Positions 9,193-20,400 of a DNA stretch of 64,000 bases are shown here, piece after piece; position 1 is the first letter of the stretch, and each line of letters starts with the position of its first letter. Both the position numbers and the translations under genes were made by a program. Source of the DNA: Croceibacterium_A sp044506885 (GTDB taxonomy: Bacteria; Pseudomonadota; Alphaproteobacteria; Sphingomonadales; Sphingomonadaceae); contig JBIQKC010000015.1 of NCBI GenBank assembly GCA_044506885.1, positions 6,426 to 70,425 on the forward strand, in the 5' to 3' direction. The notes under the pieces are model-generated. The model worked only from the letters and a program-made list of their open reading frames with translations. It was not told the origin of the DNA and made no database searches.

Positions 9193-11061
9193 TCAGGGGA
9201 GCCATTTCCACAGGAACAACCGCAGCCAGTCGCGCAGGCCGCGCGTCCAGATCCACAGCCGGCTGCGGCGGTCGATCTCCACCTTGGCCACGCCTTCCAT
9301 GCCCGGCCGCAAGGTCGCCGGCGCGTCTGCGGCCAGTTCGGCTTCGACACGGAATGCGTTCTTGCCGTCCTCGGCCGAAGTGACCGAAGTCAGCTTGGTG
9401 ATCGTGAACGGCACCGTGCGCCCGGCAAGCCCGGTGGGCGCGAACCGCCCGGTCTGGCCCGGCTGGAGATAGGCGATGTCGCCTTCCTCGACCTGGAGCG
9501 CGACGCGGAAATCGTCGAGCGGGGCGACTTCGAACAGCACCTCGCCTTCCTCCACCGGCGAGCCGACGAGCTGGCTGACGTCGCCCGACACCAGCACGCC
9601 GGAAATCGGCGCGACGATGTTCACCCGGCCGAGCTTGTATTCGATCAGGCGCAGTTCGGCTTCGGCCTGCGCCAGTTGCGCGCCGTAGAGGTTCATTTCC
9701 GCGCGCTCGTGCTGCGCCAGCGCCTGGCGATACTGGCGGTCGACCTGCCGCACTTCGCCGACCGAGCGGGCATAGTCGAGCTTCAGGTCGCGGTCGTCGA
9801 GCGCGGCGAGCACTTGCCCCTGGCGCACGACATCGCCGGCGCGAGCGTCGGAGCGGGCGATGAAGCCGGAGAACGGCACCGTCGCCGCGCGCTGCACCCG
9901 GCCTTCGAGCGCCGCGTCGGCGCTGACGCGGAACTGCGCTATCGGCAGGGCGAGGAACACGAACAGGATCACCGCCGCCGCGCCGAGCGCCTTGGCAAGC
10001 GGCTTGCGCGGCCCGAGCAGCGCCCTGGCGCCGTCCATCGCCTTGGCCCGGATGCGGCCGCTGACCAGCCGTTCCTCGCGCTGCTTGAGCACGAAGCCCG
10101 GCGCGGCGAGGCTGGCGGCGGTTTCGCAGAACAGCCGGTCGGCGGCCGAGAACGGCTCCGCGTCCGCCTCGCGCTCCGCCGTGATGACGCCGACGATCAT
10201 GCCCCTGTCGCTGACCGGCACGGACAGCAGCGAACCGTTGCCCGAAGCGCCCGCGAGCCGCGCATGCTGGATGACGATATGCGAGGCGTCGCCGTCTTCG
10301 GGCGGATAGACGATGGTCGCCTGCTGGTCGTAGGCTTCGTCCATCGCCGCCTCGATCGTCTCGGCGATGTCGGAGCGCTTGCGATGCCACGCCCCGTGCG
10401 AGATCGCCGCGAGCTTCAGCGCATCCTTCTTCACCAGCCCGAAGGCGACCCGCTCCGCCCCGATCGCGCGGCCGAGCTCGTTGCAGAACGCCATCGCCGT
10501 TTCGGCGAGGGTATCGTGCTCCTGCACCGCGGCGAGCAGATCCATCGACGATGCGGCGACCGCGCCGCCGCGCCCCTGCTCGGCCGCGCGGTGCCGCCAG
10601 ACCAGCGACAGGATCCAGCCCACGCCCCAGTGCAGCTCGCGGATCGTCGCCTGGAGCAGCGGCGCCTGCGCCCCGGCCAGGGCCAGCACCACGACGCCGT
10701 GCGTCCCCTCCGCCGAAGCCACGGGATAGGCGATGCAGGTGACGCTAGGCTGATCGGGATCGGCTTCCACCACCGCGCGCCCGCCGGAGAGCGCCGCCTC
10801 GCCGACCTTGCGCAAGCCGTCGATGCTGCTCGGCGCGGCAGGCCAGATCGCCGCCGGCGCATAGGCGCCGGGTCCGCTTTCGAGCAGGATCAGCCCCCCG
10901 GTCGCGCCCGGCGTGCGGTTGCATTGCAGATCGAGCCAGGCCTTACAGAAGTCCGCCGCGCTCGACGCCGAGGCGAGCGCGGCCCACAGCGCCGCGTCGT
11001 CGCGAGGCCGGGTTCCGGCCGCCCCGCGCTCATCCAGCGAATGGACCCGGCTTTCCGCCAC
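9193..11061 (-). CDS. GAF domain-HlyD fusion, membrane-anchored periplasmic adaptor
   Basis: A 622-aa protein. Residues about 178-322 form a GAF-like cytoplasmic domain (LLAAVQEHDTLAETAMAFC ... LLSVPVSDRGMIVGVITAER), and an N-terminal ~150 aa may be a second, degenerate GAF-like unit. One transmembrane helix lies at about 357-376 (KALGAAAVILFVFLALPI). The rest is a HlyD/membrane-fusion arm: a lipoyl half FSGFIARSDARAGDVVRQG, a short coiled coil (YRQALAQHERAEMNLYGAQ), the second lipoyl half IVAPISGVLVSG, and a C-terminal barrel. The short hairpin is unlike the long one in classic HlyD. It lies between the DUF3467 gene (5 nt) and the M50-HlyD gene (10 nt). The layout suggests that export could be gated by a ligand or signal sensed in the cytoplasm; the ligand is unknown. 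Confidence 0.85.
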   Translation of the reverse strand: MAESRVHSLDERGAAGTRPRDDAALWAALASASSAADFCKAWLDLQCNRTPGATGGLILLESGPGAYAPAAIWPAAPSSIDGLRKVGEAALSGGRAVVEADPDQPSVTCIAYPVASAEGTHGVVVLALAGAQAPLLQATIRELHWGVGWILSLVWRHRAAEQGRGGAVAASSMDLLAAVQEHDTLAETAMAFCNELGRAIGAERVAFGLVKKDALKLAAISHGAWHRKRSDIAETIEAAMDEAYDQQATIVYPPEDGDASHIVIQHARLAGASGNGSLLSVPVSDRGMIVGVITAEREADAEPFSAADRLFCETAASLAAPGFVLKQREERLVSGRIRAKAMDGARALLGPRKPLAKALGAAAVILFVFLALPIAQFRVSADAALEGRVQRAATVPFSGFIARSDARAGDVVRQGQVLAALDDRDLKLDYARSVGEVRQVDRQYRQALAQHERAEMNLYGAQLAQAEAELRLIEYKLGRVNIVAPISGVLVSGDVSQLVGSPVEEGEVLFEVAPLDDFRVALQVEEGDIAYLQPGQTGRFAPTGLAGRTVPFTITKLTSVTSAEDGKNAFRVEAELAADAPATLRPGMEGVAKVEIDRRSRLWIWTRGLRDWLRLFLWKWLP

Positions 11062-11066
11062 TTGCC

Positions 11067-11390
11067 TCAGCCCAGCTTGCCGTAGCGCGTTTCATAGTCC
11101 GTCACGAGCTTGCCGAGCGCCTCGCTCAGCCGCTTGGCCGCGAACGGGCTCAGCACCACCCGGTGCTGCAAGTCCACCTCGATCTCGTCGGGCCGCGCCG
11201 TCGGCTGGTCCCAGTTCTGGTTGAGCCCGAAGTTCAGCACCACTTCTTCGCGCGTGCTGGTGGCGTTGCACATGTTGCAGTAGCTGCTCTTCAGGTTGTC
11301 GGTGCGGAAGCGCAGCTTCTGCTGCCGGGGCGGCATCCCGGCATGGGCGGCCGGCGCTTCGGCCTTCTTCGGTGTCGGTTTGCGGCTCAT
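11067..11390 (-). CDS. DUF3467 family protein
   Basis: A 107-aa soluble protein. The core (RFRTDNLKSSYCNMCNAT ... VVLNFGL ... EIEVDLQHRVVLSPFAAKRL) matches what I know of the DUF3467 family, whose biochemical role is not established. The N-terminus is a lysine/proline-rich tail (MSRKPTPKKAEAP). Its ATG overlaps the stop codon of the giant gene in an ATGA quartet (11387-11390), so it is translationally coupled to the giant, and the GAF-HlyD gene starts 5 nt after its stop. That position invites a role as a cytoplasmic partner or chaperone for the giant or its export complex, but this is inference from context only. Confidence 0.85.
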   Translation of the reverse strand: MSRKPTPKKAEAPAAHAGMPPRQQKLRFRTDNLKSSYCNMCNATSTREEVVLNFGLNQNWDQPTARPDEIEVDLQHRVVLSPFAAKRLSEALGKLVTDYETRYGKLG

Positions 11391-11485
11391 CGGGCCGTCT
11401 CCTTCCTGTCCTTGCGCCGCCGCGCGCGTTTGCCCGTGGCGGGAACGTTGCGAATGGCCGGCAGCGCGATGGCGAACAGCGCGCT
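11387..11485 (-). other. C-terminal hydrophobic segment and basic tail of the giant protein
   Basis: The protein ends with a hydrophobic stretch (LLDSALFAIALPAI) followed directly by a strongly basic tail (KRARRRKDRK) after a Pro/Ala/Glu-rich linker. This resembles the general plan of bacterial C-terminal sorting or retention signals, but there is no LPXTG, PEP or RTX secretion motif. Its function is inferred only. Confidence 0.4.
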
Positions 11486-14400
11486 GTCGAGCAGCCCGCC
11501 ATCCGCGCCGGCGAGCAGGGAGTCGTCGCCTTGCGGTCCGGGCCCGACGCCGGAGAGCGACAGCGGAACGCCATCCATCTCGACCGTCACCGCGGCGACC
11601 GGCGCGGCGGCCGGGGCCGGCTGCCGCGCTGCGGCGGACGGAGCCTCGGCCGGCGCGGCCTCGGCGGAAGGCTGCGCCTCCTCGCCTTCGGTCTGCTCGG
11701 GCGCGGGCGGGGTTTCGGTCGCCCAGATCGACCCGGCCCACGTCGCCACCGCTTCCTCCAGCCCGTATTCGATCGGCGGGAACTCGGCCGCCGGGGCGGA
11801 TTCGGACCGGTGCAGGCCGATCGCATCGCGCGGACCTTCGACGTCGGGCCGCAGCTCGTTGCCGAACGGACGATAGTCCCGAAGGTCGGTGACGAGCGAC
11901 GGCGGGGCCCCCGCCCAGGCGCTGAACTCGCGATCCCAGCCGAGCGCCACGCGGGTCGTCAGCCACAGGTCCATCAGCGTCAGCTTCCGGTCGGCGTCGA
12001 CGTCGCCGCGATAGCCGACCAGATGCAGCGCCTCGTCGTCCTGCGTGGCGGCCGGGGCGGCGTTGTTGATCGTCTCCACCGAGAGGGTGAGGATCTCGCT
12101 CGATCCGTAGGGCGCGCTTTCGGGCACGGTCGCATCGAGGCTGACGAGCGTGCGCAGGCCCGCCGCGATCGGCGCGTCGCTGACGATGGCGATGCGCACC
12201 AGCGACTGGCCGCCCGGCGCATCCTCTATCGTCCAGGTCCATGCCGCACCCGCGGGCATGTCGGGCCCGGCAGTCACGCCATCGACCCGCAGCAGCGCCG
12301 GATCCCAGGCGACGGTGAAGGTCAGCGTCCGGACTCCGCCGTCGCTGGCGAAGCGCACCTGCAACCCGGCCGCGTCCTCCTCCGGCACGTCGACATGCTC
12401 GCCTGGCCCGCGCATGAAGTCGGGCATGACGGCGCTGCCCGCCGTGGCGGCGGAGAACACCATCGAGACGCCGTAGTCCCCGCCGGCAATACCGTCGGCA
12501 TCGCCGTCGAGCAGCAGCCCGCCGATGTTGAGGAAGCCCTGGTCGGAAAGGACCAGCTCGTAATCGTCGTATTGCAGCGGCCGCCCGTCGGCGCGCGACA
12601 GCACCAGGCCGCGCCCGTCGGCATCGAACGTCAGCGTCGTCGTGACCGCGCCCACCAGCGCGCCGGTGAGGCTGACCGCATCGGGCGTGGCGGCCGACGG
12701 ATCGAGCACGCCGCTGAAGTCGATGTGGATCGCGCCGTCGACGATCCGCGTGCCTGTCACGGTGAGCGGCGGCGCGAGAGAGACGCTGACGTCGAGCGGA
12801 CCGGCGGCGAACGTGCCGTCCTCGTTGCGCAATGTCGCGCGAACGGTGAAGTCGCCCGTGACCGCATAGCTGTGCGTGGCCTGGGTCGCGTTGCCGGCAA
12901 CGGTCGTCGGCGCGGTGCCGTCACCCCAGTCGATCACCCACTCGATCGGCGTGTCGTCGCCCGGATCGGCGAGGTCGAGCAGCACGGTGTAGCTGCCGCC
13001 GACATAGGACTGCGCCGGGCCGTCCACGTCGAGCGTGGGCGCGACATCGGCCACGGTGACGGTGAAGGTCTGCGAGGTGAGCCTGCCATCACCATCGGTC
13101 ACGCGGATCGTGAACGACACCGTCATGTCGCCGTCCGCCGCCAGCCAGGTCAACAGCCCGGTTTCGGACAGCGTCGCCCCGGCGGGGCCGGCCACCAGCG
13201 TCCAGCGCAGGTCCTCGTCGGCTCCGTCGGGGTCGGTGGCCGAAAGCTGGAGCGAAACCGTTTCGCCCTCGTCCACCGAAAGGTCGGCGATGGGGGCCAG
13301 CACCGGCGGCAGGTTGTCCGCCGCCACCACGGTGATGGTGAAGCTGCGTTCGGCGATGAAGCCGCCGCTGTCGGTGACGCGCACGGTCACCATCTGATCG
13401 CCCAGGTCGACCCCCGCCTGCCAGCTGAACTGGCCGCTGGCCGAAATCGTCGCGCCCGCCGGTCCGGAGACAAGCGAGTATGTCAGCGCATCGGCGTCGT
13501 CTTCGGCATCGCTGCCCTCGAGCGCAAGGATCAGCACGTCGCCCTGCGCCACCGTGCGGTCGGCGATCTCGGCGAGCGTGGGCGCGCTATTGTCGGGATC
13601 GAGCGCCACGGCGATGGCGAACGTGACCTGGTCGAAGGCCCCGTCGGGATCGGTGACCCGGACGGTGACCGTCTGCGTGGCGCTGTCGTCGGTCGCGACC
13701 CAGCGGAACGTGCCGTCGGGCGAGACCGTGGCGCCGGCCGGGCCATCGATCATGGTATAGACGAGATCGGCCGCATCGTCGTCCGCATCGGTCGCGGTGA
13801 GAGCGAAGGTCAGTTCCGCCCCCTCCGACACGTTCCGGTCCGCAATCGGATCGAATACCGGCGCGACGTTGCCCGCCACGGTAACAGTGATCGTGAAGGT
13901 GGCGTCGGCCGACGCGCCGGCCGCGTCGGTGACCCGCACGACGATCGCCTGATCCCCGCTGCCCGCTGCGCCCCAGGTGAAGCGGCCGTCGGCGGTGACC
14001 GAGGCACCCGCCGGCCCGGACACGAGCGAGAAGGTCAACGCGTCCTGCGCGTCGTCGACGTCGCTAGCGACCAGCATGAAGTCCACCGCTTCGCCGTCGG
14101 CGGCGCTGCGATCGGCCGGGCGCGTCAGCACCGGCGCATCGTTCACCGCATCGACGGTGATGTGGACGGTGGCGGTCGAAGGCGCGTTGATGTTGTCGGT
14201 GACCGAGTAGGTGAAGCTGTCCGACCCGAAGAAGTCGGCATCGGGGATGTAGGTCCAGGCCCCGCCGGGCTCGTCGGGAGGAATCAGGGTGCCCGATGTG
14301 GGGCCGGTCAGGATCGTCACCGCCAGCTGATCGCCATCGACATCGTCGTCATTGGCGAGAAGGTCGATGGAGATGGAGGAATCCTCGTCCCCGCCGACGA

Positions 14401-17400
14401 TGTCGTCGCGTGCGACCGGCGGCGTGTTGATGTCGCCGCCGAACATGATGTCGTCGACGATCACCAGGCTGTCGAGCGCGCCCTGGCCGATGAGGTCGAA
14501 CGACAGCAGCGCGCCGTTGCTCGTGTCGGCGCCGGCAAGCGAGATGGTGACCACCACCTCTTCGGTGAGCGGATCGCCGGAAATCGTGACGCCCGGCGCG
14601 AGATATACCGTTCCATCCGCCTGGAGGTTGAACAGCGAGTCCGACAGGTCGAGCCCGCCGAGCGCCGCGAACAGGGATTCGCCGGTAACCGGATCGATCA
14701 GCGCGACCTCGAACGCGTCCGGTGGCAGGTTGGCCGTGCTGCCGAGCGCGGCCGAGAGGATGCGGAACGAAATGCTCTCCGCGCCCACGGGCACGGCGAA
14801 GCCCTGCCGCAGCGAGGAGAGGAAACGCCCGTCCTCCGCCAGCACGCCGGCGCCGCCCGAAACGGAAGCCGAGCCCACCAGCGACCAGCCGGCATGCGCC
14901 GCAAAATCGCCATTCAGCAAAGGATCGACCGCCGGGCTGCCCAAAGTCAGCGTGGACGCACCGGGGGCGTCCACGCTGAACGGTGTCGGCGCGGTTCCGG
15001 TCAGAGTGACGGTCGCATCCCCGGATGCGCCTGTGCCATCCTCCGAGGCCGTAACGGGAAGGACCGGAACGTCGCCTGCCTGGGGCAACACCCGCGTGCC
15101 AGCGGTCAGTTCGCCGGCCATCAGCGACGATGCCGTGCCGGGAAGATCGAGCAGCCCCAGTGCGTGACCCATCTCGTGCGTGATGACGGTCAGGAGATCG
15201 TAACCGAGCTCAGCACCGCTGCCCGCCTCGGCGGTCAGGCGGTACCCGTCGCCGGCGAATTCCGAGGAATCTTCCGGAGAGAAGTCCACAAACCAGCCAT
15301 GGCCCGCCGCCGTGGGATCGAAGTACAACGTGTCGCCTTCGAATACGGCGAGCGCATTGTCCGGCAGGTCGCGCAGTTCGATGGCAACACGCTGGAGCCG
15401 CCCCGCCCGTTCCGCATCGAGCCCCGCCTGGACCCACAGATTCACCGCGTGGTCGATCAGCCCCCTGATTTCCTCGTGGGTGAGCGGCTCACCGCCGAAG
15501 GTCTCGCTTGCCTGTTCGGAAGCAAGCAGGGGCGAACCCGGCAAGACTCCGTTCACGGCCGCGAGTGGCGTGAAGCGGATATTGTCGAGCAGGAACAGCT
15601 GGCTCACCGCCGACGACAAGGCCGCGACCCCTTCGGTGACGACGCCCATCGCTTCGACGTCGGCCAATGCCTCCTTGAACTCGGCATCCGGCTGCGTGCC
15701 CGAATGGGTAATCGTAATGCTGACGCTGCGCCCCTTGTACTCGTCGGGAACGACCACCGAGTATTCCATCTTGCTGAAGAAGCCCGTGCCCAGATCGATA
15801 GCCGTCGTTCCGGCGGGCGTACCGGCAACCTGCGCTTCGATGGGCGCCATCCCGGGCGCGGCGAAGCTGACCGTCACGGTGGTGCCGGCAGACAGCATGA
15901 ACGGCTTGATGATCTCGAAGGTCAGGTAGTCCTTGTCGGTGGGGACGTAGGTAAAGTTGTGCGTGACGGAATCGAGCCCGGGCAGCACCGATCGAATGGC
16001 TTCGCGCAAGGTGCCGGCAAAATCGGATGCCGCATTGGCGTACTTGGAAATGAGCTTTACGATCTCGCTGCTGCCGACCAGAGGGTCCATCGCCTCCAGC
16101 GCGGCATCCAGGATCTTCTGCTCGTACGCAGTGAGCACGGTTCCCGCGGGCAGGTATGAATCCAGAACGCTCAGCACCAGTTCGCGCGACCCGCTGACGA
16201 ACGCCTCGCGGATCTGCACGCTGCGATCCTCCGCGCCGGGCAGGAAGTTGCTGGCGAGCACGTCGAGCGCCGCCGCTCCGCCCATGATCAGCTTGTGATC
16301 GGTGCCCATCGCAAGGTTCGACGGGAAGAGCTTGTCGAAGTGATTGCGGATGGCGTCTGAAACATACTTCTTCAGGCGATTGAGGCTGCTCTCGCTATCC
16401 GTCCCCTCGCCGAACACGAAACGGGGGAGGCCCGTCTTGTCCGCAATCGAATTAAGCATGTTGTTAATGGCCGGCGCCACGAACTGCGTATTGGCTTCGT
16501 AGACTTTCTCCGCAGATCTTAGAGCCTTTAAGGCAAGCTCCGTCTGTTCGCCCGCAGTTTTGTTATACCAGCCGACTACTGTGGAAGCCAGCCAGCTTGT
16601 GACCCTGCCCGGAGTCGGGACGGGAAACTTGCCCATCCGAATATCGTTAAATAACGCAAAGTGGGTATCGAAGAAGTTTTCCCACATCACGACAAGAGAT
16701 TCTTTGAGGTTGGACTGGGGATCAACGTTGACGGTGAACAACCCGCCTATATCGAGCGTTTCCAGCACTTCGAGACCGGAGATGGTCGCGCCAACGCTGC
16801 TCCAGTAGTCTGTCAAACTACTGAAATCCATTATGAATCCGTTTCCGCCATGGAAGGAGAATCCCGGAATTTCATAAGACAGCGGGAAACGGCCCGTGCC
16901 GTCCGGCAACTTCCCGCCATTGGCGATGCGAGCCAGGTGGACGTTCAGCGATTCACGCGTGCCGATCTCGAAGTTGCCGTTGAAGACGCTCTGAACGGTC
17001 GGCTGGGTCGGCTGCTTCTGATCGGAATTGTCGTAGGTCAGCGGATCCTTGGGCTCGAGATCGACATTCGGCCTAAACTCGGCCCCGCCGCCAGCCGGGG
17101 AGAAGTACCAGCCCGTGCCGACGCCCTCCAGAATGTCGCTACCCTCGTAGGGCGAGTTCGGCGACACGTCGGACCTGTCCGTGGGGGGCGCCGCCTTCTG
17201 CCGGTTGGCCTCTGCATTGCGTTCCGCCACGTTGCCGGTGATTTTCGACGGCGAGACATAGTACCACGGCTGATCGTTGTACTTGTCTTGCGTGGGTATG
17301 CCCATCACGCGCGGACGAATCCCTTCGTCGGTGATCCTGCGGTAGATCGTCGCTCCCTGATATTCGAGCAGCGAGGTGTCGACCGTGCCGCCGTACCACT

Positions 17401-20400
17401 GCCACACGCGGCTGTGCGGGCCGCCGGCGCCAAACGTCAGCGCTTCTTCGGCCAGGCCGGCAAGCAGCGGCCCGGCGGCATAGGAAAGCACGCCCGGGCC
17501 GAAGTCGTCTTCGTTGAAACCGGCCATGCCGTTTGACGTGCCATGCCCACCGAACCAGCGAAGCAGATCGACCGTGCCGAAGTTGCGACCGTTCGGAGTG
17601 GGTGTGGTGCTGAGGTGATCGGCGGCCGTCTGGTAGTAGTTCTCGCTGAAGCCGACGTTGTTCCAGACCGTGACATCGGGATCCAGGAAATCGGCATACT
17701 GCACGGGATTGGTTTGAATCCCGAGGACGTTCATGAACTCCTGGACCTTTTCCAGATAGTACGCGTACTTCGCCGCATCGGCAGCGCTGATGAGGCCCGT
17801 ACCGAGCGCCTTGGCCGTCTGCAGGACGGTTGTGGAAAGTCCCTTCCACCCGAGAATGCTGAACAGGAGCCGCCCGCCCGAAAGCGCGGTATAGGTGTTC
17901 ACCGCAAGCGCCGCAGCCGAATAGATCGCCAGCCCCGCCTGTGCGAAGTCGATAATCTTGGCGAGCGGGATGTCGAGTGACGGCTGGTTGAAGTCATGGG
18001 GATCGAGCGCCGTCATCTGGATGTCGGTCACCCCGGGCTTGTAGTAGCCGATACGCTGAATGATCTCGCTATTGACCACGGTCCCGCGCGAGTGGCCGAT
18101 GAAGTGCAGCGGAGAAGCCAGGATCCCGCCGCCGCTCTTGGAATCAAGATCCATCAGCGCCGCGAACAGAGAATCCGCCGCGGCTTCGGCGAAGCCGACC
18201 TCGGCGTAGTCGGATTCCTTGACCCAGTCGGCGATGAGCACGACCGACTGGCCCGCGTAGCTTTGCATCATCGCGGCGGTGACGATGCCTCCGGTATAGG
18301 CATCGACCCACAATCCCCGATTCTTGTCGTACATCAGGATCGCACCGCCGCCCGACGCTTCGGAGATGAAGCCGGCCAGTTCGATGAAGGCGATCGGCTG
18401 CTGGAAGGACTCGCGGCTCGCGAAGTTGAGCTGGAATCCGTGAGTCAGGAATGTCACGCCGGCGTAGGGCGCCTCGATCTTCTTCGGCGCGACACGGAAA
18501 GAAGCGTTTTCGCGCGCACCGTTGTTGATGACCTTGACGCCCCAATAGAGCGTTTGTCCGCCGGTGAGCACGCGCGCGTAGGCGTCGGAGAACTCAAGCT
18601 CGTAGACGCCGGCATCCAGCGCTTCGACAAACGAGGCGTGGCCGTTATCGTCGACTTTCCATTTGCCCGGCTTGAGATTGAGCGCGGTGTAGATGCGACC
18701 CGGATTGCTGTCGTCGCCCCTCCAGGACGGTTTTGAATCGATCACGGGCGTGCGGTCGCGGATCGGATCGTCGGGGAACAGTCCCTGGCCCGACGGGAGC
18801 GTGCTCAGGAAAAAGCTCGTGCGCAGAAACTCGCCGAAGGGCGACAGGTCCGGATCGATTACCCAGCGGAACGTGAGCGGAGAATCTCCCGCCTCCTTGT
18901 CGTGAATGTTCTCCAGACCTGTCGGCGAGACCAGGTCCAGCGCATCGGAGTTCTGCAGGGCAAGACCCCGTCCGTGCCGCGTTACGTCGATCGGGTTGAG
19001 GTTGACGACCGGCAGCGGATCCGACCCCGGAAGCATGCCGGCCCCGACGTTGAAGGCGTCGATCGGCGTTTCCCGAAGCGTAGTTGAAGACAATGCCTCG
19101 ACGCGGGCAATCAGGCCCGGAATCGAAAATACGGCTACGTTCCCGGACTGCCGGTAGTTCGCATAGAGGCGCGTTCCGGTTGAATCGATCTCGAGATCCT
19201 CCAGGAAGCCCAGAGCGACGGGAGTCGTCGCGGCGACGAGTTGCGGGTTTTCCCCGAACGGATCCTTGATGATGCCGACCTTCGAACCCCAGTTGTGCTG
19301 GTCTTCGAACGCAACGGCGAGAGCGGTATCTATGTACATCTGGCGGGGTACCGCCCAGTCGGCCACGAACGCCCATTGCAGATCCGGCGTAACCACCACA
19401 CCCGAAGCATTGCGGATGTCCAGATCGTTCAACTGGCCAGTGCGCGACGCGATGATGCCGACATAGTATGCGGAATCCCCGGTCATCGGCCAGGTGCGGA
19501 TGCCCACCGGATCGAGGTTGAGCTTCATCGAAGTAGGGCCGCGCAAGTCGATTTTGGCCTGGAAGGAGATGGCCTCGGGCATGACGATGTCGATGGTATG
19601 GAACCCGCCCTGAAGGTCTCCGCGCGCGGTGTAGACCAGCTTGGTGGGATCGACGGTCGCCTTGATCTCGAAGGGCTCCATGCCCGCCGCAAGCTCGGTC
19701 AGTATCTTGCGATAGGTGGTTGCCTCCTCGTCGATGTCCGCTTCGTCGACATTGATGACGACAATCGAACCCTGCACACGGCCGCTTTGTGTCCACGACG
19801 GCAGCGTGGAGGCGATCATGCCGCTTCCCGGCACCGCGACGAACAGACGCCGGCCATCCGAGGTCACGGCGAGACTGTTGATCTTGCCGGCATCCGGCGC
19901 ATTAACGGTGATCGAGGCAACAACCTTGTGGAAGTCCTCGGAACCCGGCCGGATGTCGATCACGTGCACCGCCCCGACACCCGCAACGTACAGGTATCGG
20001 CCCTGCGGATCGACCGCGAGCGCAGTGCTGATGGACTTGTCGCCGGGGAGCTTGATCATATCGATCGCGGATGTCGCGGCGTCGACATCGAACTGCGTTA
20101 CGGTCATCGCGTCGATTACCGCGATTCCGCTGGTGGTTGCGACGTAGGCGCGCGACCGGTCGGCGGTAACAACAGTATCGTAAATCGCACTGACTGACGG
20201 GGCATCGTCATCGAGCAGGGTGATCCGCTTGACCACCTTGTCCTGCGCATTGACGATCGCCGTGGAATCGACGTCCGCCCGGAAATCGGTCAGGTCGATC
20301 ACCTGCACCGCAGTGTGTCCGTCCTCGTCGCTGCCACCGAGGAAGCCGAAACCGGTCTTGTTCTCGATCGTGATGGACTGGCTGGCGGTGTAATTGCCCG

